A stretch of DNA of 64,000 bases from Maratus speciosus (Eukaryota > Arthropoda > Arachnida > Araneae > Salticidae): NCBI GenBank assembly GCA_963932465.1, contig OZ010790.1:98238363-98302362 (forward strand), given 5' to 3'. The translations under genes were made by a program, and so were the position numbers. The notes beneath the pieces were generated by a model. The model searched no databases, was not told the DNA's origin, and worked only from the letters and a program-made list of their open reading frames with translations. Below, one piece after another: positions 1-11,200 of this stretch (the stretch's first letter is position 1; each line of letters begins with the position of its first letter).

Positions 1-934
1 TTTAAATTTCTAGGCTTAAAATATTTTAATTACATCATTATTCAGTATTTTAATTATATCATTTTTTAGGTTTTTATTATTATTATTAGGGAAGGAAAAC
101 TTCTCAAAAATGGCAACACTACTTTACTTCTACTTTCTACTTGAACTAAGTGACAACACTATTTGAAAACAAATATGGCCGCCTGTTGTTTACATGTGTA
201 GTCGTACAATTTTGGCAGTTCGAAAAGTGTAGAAGAAATTTAAGATTTTTGTGTTTAAAATTCTACCAAACTTTCTATTTTAAAAGCAAAAGCTAAAAGA
301 TGTCATATTTTCTGAACAAGCATTTCAAGTTTGATGAGAAGAAAAATGCATTTTGTCAGATCTTTAATGAAGATAGAAAGTATTTGTGAGCAAAAAATTA
401 AACGTGTAAATTAAAATCTGCAACTTAAAAGCGCGAAGTCGGAGCCGAGTTGGAGCCGGAGCTGGAGCCACGGTATTTTCTCTAGGAGCGGAGCTGGAGC
501 TGGAGCATCAAAAATTGTTCGGCTCCGGGTCACTGGTTACAAGGAAACAAATATTTTTATAAGCATTAAAGTTGATAATCCAAACTCGGTGTGTTGTTAC
601 AACCTGAATAAAGTTATAATACATAAATTTTGCTTTCCTGCTATTCGAGTAATTACCGAAAAACAAACTCAGCAGCTTTGTAAACACCTAAGCTGTTTCT
701 TATTTTAGAATGTACTAAACCAAATATAGAAGAAACGCATTTACTCTGTCGGATGCCACGCTACTGCTGACGAAATTGACGAAGAAGATGCTGTAATTAA
801 TTGATTAATCACAGATCAATTTCATTAAAAGTGCATGACTTTTACCATTAAAAGGATAAATTCTTCTTCAATATTAAAGTGAAACAAAAAGCTATTAAAT
901 GGTTCTCCTTCATTATGACATTTTGAAATTTATA
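1..934. other. Non-coding AT-rich stretch
   Basis: I see no supported gene here. The only structured part is the purine-rich minisatellite at 437-530. A short open frame near 899-1123 runs into the terminal repeat of the next element and has no recognisable domain. Confidence 0.5.
437..530. repeat. GGAGCC/GGAGCT hexanucleotide-like minisatellite
   Basis: Imperfect tandem GGAGCC and GGAGCT units form an unusually GC-rich island in AT-rich surroundings. A reverse-complement copy of the motif (GGCTCC) occurs near 520, so the tract could fold on itself. No coding capacity is evident. Confidence 0.7.
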
Positions 935-2124
935 GTTACGGCTGCTAGTCACTCAGCTGCTGAATTCCCCTCGCTATTGCTAAATCTATGGGCGTATAAT
1001 GCATTCGTATATTTAAAATATCTCCTCGGGAAATTAATATTTTTAACTCCTTTTTCTGCGTGCTCTTCTTACAGGGTCTTAGGACTCTTAAAATTGGAAA
1101 AAAAGACCATTTTTAACATTTAATATCTTAAAATGCATATGATTTAAAAACACAACCTTTATTCTGATGAAAGATATAAGTATGTTCTTTCATTGCATGT
1201 ACTTAAAAATTTTCAAGATGCAGAACTAGTATTTATAGGACGCTCCAAACTGTCAGACATTTGTCGAGTAGAAAATTGGTACAACAGCTTACGCGCACGA
1301 TTACAAAATAAATTTTGCAACTAGAATGAAATTTTTTGTGCCTAATTTTACTTCAGACTGTAGTAATTACCCTGAACCTAAATAAATTTGTATTTAAAAC
1401 ATTTTTATATTTTTAATGTAAAGTTCTATTTTAGCTAATACAAAATTTTGAAAATTTCGACAGCATAATCACCTAAAAAAATATTTTTTTCTAACAATAA
1501 AAATGCAATTTTAGGTTCATTTTATACAAACTAACATAAAATATGCATTTTGGAAATTTCATGAAGAGGTATTCAGAAATTTTGAGATATCCTGCGCGTT
1601 ATGCCCAAAAGTGTCATTTGGAGAAAAATGACTTCAAAGTTTCGGAAACGCCGCTTCAGCTATTGAGCGGGTATAATTCTAATCGCCATAACTTCTGTTC
1701 TAATGCGAATTTCACGGAAACAATTATATCAAAATGTTCAGAAAAGATAGGAGTTTAACATCGAAAAAAATTAAAATTTCGAAAATTTTGAAGTTTTAAG
1801 AGTCTTGAGCCCTTTTAAAGGATGTCTCTTTCTTAGCTCTCAAAATATTTCTAAAATCAATGCTTAATTTAATATTTTGTGTGTTAAAAGCTGACCAACT
1901 GTGAGTAAGATTTTAACACTTCATATAAAATTAAGCATATATTCTAGAAACATTTTGAGAACTAAGAAAAAAAAGAGACATCTTTAAGAAAGTACTCAGC
2001 GAAAAGGAGCTAAAAATATTAATTTCCCGAGGAGAGAATTTAAATACTATTCGAATGCATTAAACGCTTATAGATTTAAAATAAGTGAGGGGAATTCAGA
2101 AGCTGAGTGACTAGCAGCCTTAAC
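935..2124. mobile_element. Non-autonomous DNA element with ~110-bp terminal inverted repeats
   Basis: The left end (935-1046, beginning GTTACGGCTGCTAGTCACTC) reappears as its reverse complement at 2016-2124 with scattered mismatches. The interior has no long reading frame. Its middle (about 1075-1815) has an inverted paralogue at 6285-7445. Long TIRs without a transposase are typical of foldback elements or MITEs. I cannot assign a superfamily and see no convincing target duplication. Confidence 0.7.
1821..1984. repeat. Internal hairpin of the long-TIR element
   Basis: The segment beginning GATGTCTCTTTCTTAG at 1821 is repeated in reverse complement up to 1984 (ending AGAGACATC), with a short spacer near 1900. 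It lies just inside the right terminal repeat, so it is either part of the element or a smaller nested foldback insertion. Confidence 0.6.
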
Positions 2125-2405
2125 ACTACGTCTGAATTGTATGTTCTTCGCTCGTCTTGTATAACCAGTAATGACAGCGCTTTCTCAAATTTATGGAACT
2201 TTTTATTAAAAACATGAACCTCAAAATAAAGAAAATACTGTGTATACAATGTTGACTTAAAACAGTTTGTTATCTTGAATAGAAGGGATTCTAAGTAACA
2301 AACTCAGACAGAATATTGTGACGTCTTCCACTGGGAGTCCTTGACTGTAATTTGAAATTATAAAGCAGTTTAGACAGTATTTCGAGATAGATATCGAATT
2401 TCAAA

Positions 2406-2852
2406 ATACAGTGAAACCTCCTTGAACGGCCATCTCTAAACAACGAAAACTTCCTAATATCGGCCCCATGCTGATGGAACCAAACACATTCCATAGCATT
2501 AACATTACTACGAACCTCTAAATAAGGAATTTTGAACAACGGTCACTCAAAAGTCACGAGAAAAAAAATTTACAGCTCCTGGTATAATTTCATATTCATT
2601 TGCAAACTGAAATGTGAAGCAGATCAAACAAAATTTACTTAAACAGAAAATGAAGACATCAATAATAATGGGGAAATTTTATACAATATTCTTAGAACGG
2701 CAGGCATAACTAACGTAAAGGCCAGCTTGTCTGTACGTTTGGTCAAAAATTTGGGAGTTACTGCCACATTTGATTCCATACAGCAAATGGTGGAAGATAG
2801 AAGAGAGGAAGAGGAAATAGATAATAGAATTACCCAAAATTTCCAGTATTAA
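2406..2852 (+). other. Pogo/Tigger-like end followed by an exon-like open frame
   Basis: At 2406 the sequence TACAGTGAAACCTCC resembles the 5' end of pogo/Tigger-type transposons, but I found no matching right end. A frame open from 2643 to a TAA at 2850-2852 encodes about 69 residues, including NNNGEILYNILRTAGI and an acidic tail (EDRREEEEID). It has no start codon, and a possible splice acceptor (AAACAG) precedes it. The composition is protein-like but I do not recognise a family. It may be a decayed transposase exon. Confidence 0.3.
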
Positions 2853-3025
2853 CACATATGCCGAAGATTTGAAAAACCTTCGTGAAATCCAAAATTTCTC
2901 ATTGAATCATAATGATTATGAATTGTATAGCAAATCAAATCATATTTTCTTTTCTTCGGAGAAAGGCATTTGCAGCAAAAAAACAAAGCAACTGCAAATC
3001 ACTGATGTTCTTATTACAGTGACAG

Positions 3026-3071
<46 letters not shown>
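3026..3071. repeat. Poly-A tract
   Basis: An uninterrupted A run of about 46 bases follows GTGACAG. It could be a retroposon tail or a simple repeat. GTGACAG recurs just after the run (3075-3081), so the run may be a short insertion with a small duplication. Confidence 0.7.
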
Positions 3072-3073
<2 letters not shown>

Positions 3074-3272
3074 GTGACAGTCAGTGATAAATTTTAAAAA
3101 AGCTCTCTTTTCAAAACCACTACCAAGACTCAAAAAAAAAAGGGAGAGAACGGTGGGTGATCTCAAACTGCAGAACCACCGCTCCACGTGACCAACGTGC
3201 GATAGAAACTCTATCCCGCCTCTTCTATTTAAAGCAGGAAAAAGGAAAATAAAACATCTGAACATTGAGATT

Positions 3273-3433
3273 GTTTAAAATGCACAAATAATGCGTGAAA
3301 AGCAGCAAACAGCTATTTCGAATCTACAGAGAGATTCTTCTTCAGTGCAAGATAGGGAAAAAAGAACAGCGTGCTAGAAAAAGCAAGGCTGAGCAAAATG
3401 GTAGACAGAGATGCGCTGCCTTATATACCCTAT
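3273..3433 (-). repeat. PLE terminal direct repeat (3' copy)
   Basis: It matches 5975-6135 almost base for base (start GTTTAAAATGCACAAATAAT, end TTATATACCCTAT). It carries a hammerhead-like motif on the minus strand. Sequence unique to the 3' side resumes at 3434, between this repeat and the endonuclease stop codon at 3600. Confidence 0.88.
3301..3352 (-). ncRNA. Hammerhead-like ribozyme motif in the 3' pLTR
   Basis: Read on the minus strand the parts occur in hammerhead order: GCA as the 5' strand of stem I, core CUGAAGA, stem II GAAUCU/AGAUUC with a 6-nt loop, GAAA, a 4-bp stem III AUAG/CUGU with no loop, a U at the cleavage position, then UGC closing stem I. There is one extra A between the core and stem II. 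Short, loop-less stem III is known for hammerheads of PLEs, which may act as dimers. Activity is inferred, not shown. Confidence 0.6.
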
Positions 3434-3599
3434 GCGGGTAGCGAAAGCGCCAGAAACAACCAATGAGAGAGAAGCAGTGGAAACGACTGGGCGGACAAGT
3501 AGCGACATCTACCGGAGAAGGAGAGAAAAAGAAACCAAAAAAAGAGGAAATTAAATTAATGTTTTCCAAATACTTGGAAAATCTGGAGTACTAGATAAG

Positions 3600-5847
3600 T
3601 CATTTGACTAAAGAGTGAGAATTTTTAATGATGTGGTAAGCTTCCCAAAAATCAAGATCAAGGTTAGAAGAACATTTTTGGATAATGGTGGCTGAGGAAA
3701 AATCGAACCTATGTTGAGAAGACCAAGAATGTTGAGCAATAGAAGAACGTTTGAGCTCCTGATTTTTAACATAACTTTCATGCTCTTTTAAACGAAATTT
3801 AAGAGCACGTGTAGCCTGGCCAATATAAGAAAGGCCACACTGGCAAGAGATTTGGTAAATACCCCAGTTATCTAAGCGATCAACGGGTGTTTGAGATTTG
3901 AAAAAGTGATTTTATTAACAGGAGAAAAAATAACATTAAAATCAAATCTTCTTAAGATTTTAGCAACTTGCTGACTGATTTTAGGAAAAAATGGTAACAC
4001 AACTGAAGTATTAGAGTTAAAATGCTTTTCAGAATGGACGGGTTTCGTCAATTTCTTATAAATAGAATCAATAATATTAGAGGAATAACCACGATCAACA
4101 GCAATAGCTTTAAGGTAATTAAGTTCAGCACTAAGTAACTGAGGAGTGGAACAAATATTGGTAGCCCGAAAGACAAAAGTATTGAAAGCAGCGAATTTCT
4201 GGTTCGGGGGATGAGAAGAATGCCTGTGAGGTGGGAGACTGACAGCAAAAGGTTTACGAAAGACGGTAGTCTGAAAGCCATTTTCACAACGAATAACAAG
4301 GACATCGAGGAAAGAAAGACAGTTATTGGTCTCAATTTCAGAGGTAAATTGAATGCAAGGATCAATGGAATTCATAATAGAGAGAATGTGATTAATATCT
4401 GAATTTATTTCAACCAAGACATAAACATCATCAACATAACGAACATAGAACGGAAATTTTAAAATTTCAAAAAGTTTGACCTCAAAATAGTGCATATAAA
4501 TATCGCATAAAATTGGACTAAGGGGATTACCCATAGCCAAACCATCAATCATGCGGAAGACATTACCATTGAAAACAAAAGTATTTTGCGACAAGCAAGC
4601 GCGAGTCAGAAGGATAAGTTCCTCGATTTCAAAATAAGAGAAATGGAATTTACAAAGCCTCTTCTTGAGGCAATATAAAGCCCACCCAACCGGAACGTTT
4701 GTAAATAAGGATTTAACATCAAAAGAAACCATCATGTGACCCTGCGGCTTAAAATTATGAAGTTTATTAACAAAATCAAAAAAATTCTTAACAGTGAAAC
4801 AGTTACTGCTCAAAAGTGGAGAAAAAACAGAAACTATATATTTGGCAAGCTTATAAGAAGCTGTACCGATACTAGAGACAATAGGTCTAAAAGGAATGTC
4901 GGGTTTATGAACCTTAGGCAAAGCATATAACCTGGCACAATGCGCAATAGATGGAATAAGAGACTTCTTAAAGTTAGCGGGAATAATGGAAGAAGACTTG
5001 ATGGCAGACTTAATAGAGTTAATTTCACTAGTGGAAGGGTCTTTGCGGATGTCCACATAAGGACCATCTTTAATTAATTTATGGGATTTTTCCAAATACG
5101 AAGATTTGTCGAGAAGAACAATCTGACCACCTTTGTCAGCCTTAGTAATGATTAAGTTTGGATCAGAACGCATATTTTCAGACATTGTTTAACTGGATTT
5201 TTAAGATTGGGCTTATAAACATTAGAATTGAAATCAACAGTATTGGCAATGAGATGCCTGATGGACTCTTTTTGAGAAGAAGATAGAGCGCTATGCTTAA
5301 AGGCCCTTTCAATAGGAGCAATTAGATTAGGTAAAGAAGGAATAGCAGAGACAGAGAAATTGTTATTCAATTTGAGAGCATCGAGCTGATTGTCACTTAA
5401 AGAAACACTTGAAAGACTGACAACAACATTTTGGTTAACAACAGGCAAATTGCTGGAGTTATTAACGACAAAACTTTTACAAAGTGCATTAAATTTCTTC
5501 TTTAAAACCGAACAATGAACAGAAGAAGCTGTGAAAACTCTACTCCATGACCTTCTGTCTATAGACTCAAAATCAGGTGTAGAATTAGCAAGGCTGATAT
5601 GTAAGGAATATAACTCGCGCTCTATATGAGCAATTTTATGGCGAGTCTCTTGAATCAAAGTTCTTAAAAGAGCTAATTTAGAACGAAATAAGACCTTGTC
5701 AATTCTATTAGAAGAAAATAAATTACAACGTACAGAAATGAAATTAGGAATAACCTTCTTACGCCTACAGTCAAGTAGGAAATGTAAGTGTTCCAAAAAC
5801 CTGTACTTTTTTAATCGTAAATTACAAAACCTATTGATTTGAGACAT
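3600..5847 (-). pseudogene. PLE polyprotein: N-terminal domain, reverse transcriptase, GIY-YIG endonuclease (two frameshifts)
   Basis: It should copy element RNA at a nick made by its own endonuclease. The frame starts at an ATG at 5847 (MSQINRFCNL), after a possible upstream extension to 5973, and carries a PLE N-terminal region to about 5187. There a frameshift moves it into the RT frame (5185-3872). RT motifs in order are KADKGGQIVLLD, ALPKVHKP, SFDVKSLFTNVP, GLAMGNPLSPILCD and the catalytic YVRYVDDVYVL, then LSFLDV and FRKP. A second one-base shift near an A run at about 3900 leads into GIYQISCQCGLSYIGQ, followed by RLKEH and a stop at 3600-3602. GIY, YIG and the cysteine pair are intact. 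Both shifts could be assembly errors, but as read this copy is broken. Assignment to an endonuclease-bearing PLE is firm; the clade is not. Confidence 0.9.
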
Positions 5848-5974
5848 TGCGGAAAAAAATAGAGAAAAAGAAAAAAGAAAGAAATCACAGAGGAATAAAG
5901 GCCCGTTAAAGCCGAATACATTAAAATAGCAATTAAAGCCTTTGTGCAGGAATATTAAAAAGCAGTAAACCAAC

Positions 5975-6135
5975 GTTTAAAATGCACAAATAATGCGTGA
6001 AAAGCAGCAAACAGCTCTTTCGAATCTACAGCGAGATTCTTCTTCAGTGCAAGATAGGGAAAAAAGAACAGCGTGCTAGAAAAAGCAAGGCTGAGCAAAA
6101 TGATTGACAGAGACGCGCTGCCTTATATACCCTAT
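5975..6135 (-). repeat. PLE terminal direct repeat (5' copy)
   Basis: This is the upstream copy of the 161-bp repeat at 3273-3433. Similarity ends at 6135. A partial restart of the CCTATACCCTATA motif follows at 6140-6160, possibly the truncated junction with flanking DNA. Confidence 0.88.
6003..6054 (-). ncRNA. Hammerhead-like ribozyme motif in the 5' pLTR
   Basis: It is equivalent to the motif at 3301-3352: core CUGAAGA, stem II GAAUCU/AGAUUC with loop CGCUGU, then GAAA. In this copy stem III reads AGAG/CUGU with one mismatch. The stem II loop differs by one base from the other copy while the stem is unchanged. Confidence 0.55.
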
Positions 6136-6284
6136 AAGGCAGCCCCTATACCCTATATTTTTAGATTTTTATATATAGAGCAAGTTTTTAATTAACTTTA
6201 AAAGTTACTCGAGGCGTATTGAGAGATCCACTCAAAGCAAACTAGTCGCGAATCGCATAATATTTATGTGATTCACTCTAGTAA

Positions 6285-7445
6285 AGTGGTCGCAGGACTC
6301 TTAAAGCTTCAAAATTTAAAGAAAAAATAATTTTTTTAGAAGTTAAACTGCTATTTTTTTCTGAACATATTGATATAGTTGTTTCTATGAAATTCCCATT
6401 AGAGCAGAGAATTATACCCAGGGTTTTAGAATTATACCCGATGAATAGCGGCGATTTCTGAAGCGGCGTTTCCGGAACTTTGAAGTCATTTTCCTCCAAA
6501 TGACATTTTTGGGCATAACGCGCAGGATACCTCAAAAACTTCTGAATATTTTTTCATGAAATTTTCAAAGCATATATCTCATGTTAGTCTGTATAAACTG
6601 AAACTAAAATTTCCTTTTTATTGTTCAAAAAAATATTTTTTTACATGATTATACTGCTCAAATTTTCAAAATTTTGTATTTGCTAGATACAACTTTGCAT
6701 TAAAAATATAAAAATGTTTTAAATACAAATTTATTTAAGTTCAGTGTAATTACTAGGTTGAACAAAAAGTTCTGGGAAATTTGTGAAAGTTGCGTTATTA
6801 TGCGCAAATTAACAACAAAAGCAACAATGACTATACTTCAAAGTACAGACCATCATAGTCCACGACTTTCTATGCCATCATTGTGCCAGATTCCGGATTT
6901 GCTAGAAATACGAAGTTTGTCGCCGTACCAGCATCTTTACCCTCATTAATCTCATCCACTGCTTTCAGAATCGTTAGACCTTTTCTCCAATAATGCCGGA
7001 TCACACACGCAAATCATACTGTTCAATAGGCATTTTGGAGCCGAAATTCTTGAACTCCTATAGATATACCACTACTGCTACTTACAAATTCTGGTAACTA
7101 TTAGATTAAAAATTTCCCAGAGCTTTTTGCTTAACCTCATATTACAATCTGAAGTATGGGTAAGCACAAAAATTTTCATTCTAGATGCGATATTTATTTA
7201 GTAATCCGTCGCATAAGCTGTAATGCCAATTTTCTGCTCGACAAATGTCTAACAGTTTCGAGCCCCCTATAAATACTAATTCTGAATCTTGCAACTGTTT
7301 TCAATACATGAAATAAAAGAACATTACTTATATCTTTCATCCCAATAAAAATTGTATTTCAAAATCACATACATTTTAAGATATTAAATGCTGAAAACGG
7401 TCTTTTTTTTTTCTTTTTTTCCAATTTTAAGAGTCCTGAGACTCC
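6285..7445 (-). repeat. Inverted paralogue of the 1075-1815 element interior
   Basis: Reverse-complement similarity to 1075-1815 is clear over several blocks, for example the CATAACGCGCAGGATA region near 6515 against 1588-1603. The long terminal repeats of the 935-2124 element are absent here. The copy is interrupted by the mariner-type MITE at 6753-7139. The Penelope-like element sits between the two inverted paralogues. Confidence 0.75.
6753..7139. mobile_element. Mariner-type MITE, 387 bp, TA target duplication
   Basis: The ends are CTAGGTTGAACAAAAAGTTC and the inverse of TGAGGTTAAGCAAAAAGCTC, each followed by TGGGAAATTT. TA dinucleotides flank the element at 6751-6752 and 7140-7141. The paralogous sequence near 1360 (CTGTAGTAATTACC) is the empty site with a single TA. 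No transposase frame is present, so it must have been mobilised in trans. Confidence 0.85.
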
Positions 7446-9436
7446 TTAAATTAGTGTGTTTTTAACAATTTGACGATTATTGCTTTTATACTGCTACTGC
7501 ATATTACATTACACACTATGTATCATTAAAAGTTGTTAACTAGGCATAGAGTACGCCACCCATGTCATTATGTATGTCCAAACTGTCCATATCTTTAAGG
7601 GTTAATATCTCGGCTAATTACTGACGATTGTTTTCGAAAATCATTATCAACAATGCTTTTATACTTCTGTTACGATAGGTACCCCCGGCGCTGCTCAACA
7701 CTTTTGCTGAATGTCCGTAAATCGAAATTTGTGTGTAACAGAAAAATGCGATTTTCTCAAACACTATGTGGCCTAGGGTAATCGCTATAATTTTCCTTCA
7801 AGGTTTAAATTAATGTCTACTACCTCTAATTTTTTTATAATTTTAGTTTCAATAGATTCGGAATTAGAGTGGGAGGGGACATATTTTGGCGCTACATTTT
7901 CCAACGATATCTTTGAAAATGTAATACCAAAAATTAAAAGGAATGTATTTTTGAGTTCAGCGTTACGAAAGCTTTCACACGATACCCTACACGATACACA
8001 TAGAAAATATTTTTTTTTTTCAAGTAGCATAATTAGCCCCTCTACATTTTTACTAAATATATTTATAAATGTTTAATAATCTGAAAATATGTGGGTCAAT
8101 AGTCTTTATTATTTCTCCGAATTTGAACTTTCCACGTTCTATAGTTTATGAGTAAAGTGATTGTGACAGACAGACAGACAGACACAGGAGTGATCTTATA
8201 ATGGTTTCGTTTTTACTTTTTAAGTACGAAACCCTAAAAATCGCTGAAAATGTTGCAATTATAGGAAAACGTTATAGTTTAAAAATTAAAATAGATGCTG
8301 TCATTTCAAAATGATATCAATACACTTTAAAGGCCATGGAACTCCTTTATATTGTTAAACATCAGTTATTCAAATTTAAAATCTTTTTTCGGTTTAATTG
8401 TGATCAGAAAACGGAATCAATAAAACATAATGTCCTCATTATTTCCCTTTTGTTTTTGCAACACAGAAGTAATCCGGTTGCCACCATTTTGGAAGAAATT
8501 TCATTAAAAACTTTTAAATAAAAAATGGAAATATTTTAAAAACTAGAAAGTGCTGAATCATTTACAAATAAACAGCTTTCAATCAAAAAAATAATTCTAA
8601 AAATTTGCTCAGTAGAAAGCCTGGGGCAAACGATGAAAAAAAAAAAAAAAAGCTTGCGTTTTTAATATATAGATTTTCCGTAAAAAACAACAGATCAGGG
8701 ATCTTCTCAATTGTAATTCTGTAACAATGAAACTTTTTTTCCGCACGAACAGTCTTTAACTTCAACAATACCAACACGCTAGTTTTCCCAACTAAAAATA
8801 TATTTTTTTTCAAGTTCACAGCTGTTTACATAACATACCGGGAAATTCAACTTGCGTCTTTTTTTTTATTGTTTTTCAACCTGTTGCGTGCTAAAAGCTA
8901 TATGGTGAATGAAAACAACTCATTACATCTAAATTACAAAATAAGATATATTACATGCTATTACCACCTACACTCGCACGCGAATTAAAGGTATAATACA
9001 AAAAAAATCATGCATTATTAATAGATTATGGCTAAATTTGCAACTTGATGTGTGTGATGCGATACATCGGGTAGTTGACGACGTGGAGGGACTACGATCT
9101 TCTCCAAAGAGTATGGCATCGGTATTATATAGAATGCGTGCAGGCTCGAGCTCTATTTTTATTCTAATCGTCGGGCTCGAACCCATTTTTTCTAAAACCA
9201 GAATGTTTCATTTATTGATGAATAGAAAAAATTAAAGAACTTTTTCACCCCTTGAAAATTACTTATTCCTTTTCAAGTCACTGTATTTCTATTTTAATCA
9301 GAATGAAGAGGAAACAGAAATTGTTGAAAACGGGAAATTTTGTTATATTTGCAGATTTATGTCTGGTATTCAGGCGACGATCTGCTCATATGCCGCCAAC
9401 GAAAAGGCGCGAATAATGAATTTGTGTTTAGTCGGA
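7446..9436. other. Non-coding interval with an arthropod-type dispersed repeat
   Basis: No gene is supported. At 8165-8240 a CAGA-repeat tract is followed by GGTTTCG, a T-rich spacer and CGAAACCCTAAAAA. That combination is seen in dispersed repeats of many arthropod genomes. Poly-A and poly-T runs occur near 8636 and 8003. Short frames here overlap on both strands and have no domains. Confidence 0.45.
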
Positions 9437-10672
9437 ATGTCTCGAATATTCGGTATCTATTCGGTATTCGGCCTATTCGACCATGTTACAGAATATTCGG
9501 TTATGCTTAATATCAAACTATTCGGTCAGGCGAATATTCGGCTTTCCGAATGTTCGGTATGACCGAATATCAAAATATTCGGCCGAGCCGAATACTTAAA
9601 AAAATTTAAAACATATTTTCGAAAACCTTACACAACTTCTACTTTTAACTGTCAATCTATAAAGATATTCAGAATAATCAGAAACAGAATCATATTTAAA
9701 TAAAGGAGAACCATTTACATTATTTATTTGCTATTTGTAAAGTATCACTTAAGAAACATAACCATTAATGAGGATTTCCATAGGCATTAATGATCTACGA
9801 ACGCACGTCCCTGAGCCATTGTCTAGTAAATAATCGGTTTCTTGCTTTTTCACAAAAAAGGGTGTTTCTAAACAAAATAGAAAAACGTTCAGTTTTGATA
9901 ATAGACATTAAGACACAATTTTTGTCCAGGAAACCAAAATCACGATCCACTTATTCAGTCATAAATACAGTGCATCTCATATCACTCGAGTTCATACAAT
10001 GGATTTTTGTTTGTTACTTTAACAATAATGAAGATATCAAAATTATATTTTCAACGGACTTGCTTTGAATTTTGTGAAATATGATATGATGAGAAGTGCT
10101 AGAAATTACCACCGTTCATATCTAAACAACTGTGAGCTAGCCCTTCCTTTATTCAGAATGCAGTTGACAGTATTTATATTGTGTCACTGGTCAAAATTCA
10201 GTCAATCTCAATCATCACATTTAATACAAGCTGGATTATTATTAATAAATTTCGCTAAAATATCTTCATTGTTGATAAAGTTGCGAACAAAAATTCCATT
10301 TCGGCTTGTAGTTACATACCCAGTATTTTTGACTGAATGTATTGTAATTTTGATGGAATAAATGGATCGAGATGTTGTTTGTTGAAAGATTTTAAGAACA
10401 ACCTGTTTGTTTACAATCTCTGAAAATGATCGCGCACTCCAGACACTGATCTAGGTTGCATTTAAAAACTTCCTTGCTAAATCAAGAAGAGTAGAAAAGC
10501 TATTCTTGCTGAGTTGCCACCATTTCAAGAGATTGTATTATTTATTTTTACTTTAGTAAAACAATTTTATAACTATCTTCGTCTTAAATAACTCAAAGCA
10601 GATTTTTTTTAGTGTAAAGTTTACTTGTAGAAAGCTCTTGTTTATCAAAATGTAAGTTTTTGTATTAAATAC
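9437..10672. mobile_element. hAT-like non-autonomous element, copy A (degenerate)
   Basis: It begins with diverged repeats of CGAATATTCGGT and shares long blocks with copies at 12967-14091 and 20493-21290, such as GATATTCAGAATAATCAGAA and CTTCCTTGCT. The right end is lost: similarity stops at 10672, where a Helitron-like end begins. The terminal GGGATGCACC is mutated here, so this looks like the oldest copy. Confidence 0.65.
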
Positions 10673-11000
10673 TAGCAGCCTTTGCCTGCTACGCTGATCG
10701 GTTTCTTCAAACGAAATATATCGGTATATTTGATCTTGTGTTTTATGCCAATATATATATTTATCTCCAATAATCTTCCGTATTGCTGGAAACAATATGA
10801 ATGCCATTACGGTATCATTGTATCATCTAATGTCTCAGACAAAATTTGGATTGTTAAGAAGCAAATCTTTTAGTTGATTATTTACAATTGAATATGGAAA
10901 AGAACGGAAGAACAATATGTAGCATATTGAAATCATCCCTGAAAATTTAAAAATGCAAACCTCATCAAAATCCGTTCAGTAAAACCTTCTAATACGACTA
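10673..11000 (-). mobile_element. Helitron-like 3' end on the minus strand, cut by the assembly gap
   Basis: CTAGCAGCCTTTGCCTG abruptly replaces copy A of the hAT-like family. The same terminus occurs at 49688 (CTAGCAGCCTTCGCCCG), and both continue into related sequence, including the CATCAAAATCCGTTCAGTA block. Read on the minus strand each ends in CTAG followed by T, as Helitrons do. The rest of the element lies in the gap. Confidence 0.55.
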
Positions 11001-11200
11001 NNNNNNNNNNNNNNNNNNNNNNNNNNNNNNNNNNNNNNNNNNNNNNNNNNNNNNNNNNNNNNNNNNNNNNNNNNNNNNNNNNNNNNNNNNNNNNNNNNNN
11101 NNNNNNNNNNNNNNNNNNNNNNNNNNNNNNNNNNNNNNNNNNNNNNNNNNNNNNNNNNNNNNNNNNNNNNNNNNNNNNNNNNNNNNNNNNNNNNNNNNNN
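11001..11200. other. Assembly gap (200 N)
   Basis: Exactly 200 undetermined bases. The round length suggests a placeholder, so the true distance and content are unknown. Sequence on the two sides need not be contiguous. Confidence 0.98.

Larger units (their letters stand above)
3273..6135 (-). mobile_element. Penelope-like retroelement (PLE) with flanking direct repeats
   Basis: On the minus strand the order is pLTR (6135-5975), a long protein frame with RT and GIY-YIG domains (5847-3600), a 3' untranslated stretch, and a second pLTR (3433-3273). The repeats are 161 bp and nearly identical, offset by 2702 bp. This head-to-tail arrangement with an internal RT and C-terminal GIY-YIG endonuclease is the hallmark of endonuclease-bearing PLEs. 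Two frameshifts make this copy non-autonomous as assembled, but RT sequence and repeats are well preserved, suggesting fairly recent activity. Confidence 0.9.

Noticed and set aside
4048..5067. Overlapping frames inside the PLE on both strands
   Set aside because: They are shadows of the reverse transcriptase frame, with leucine-rich composition typical of antisense or shifted reading.
10990..11000. Vector or T7-promoter contamination at the gap edge (TAATACGACT)
   Set aside because: Only ten bases match and the next base disagrees. The preceding sequence is a genomic Helitron-like module, so chance is the simpler explanation.
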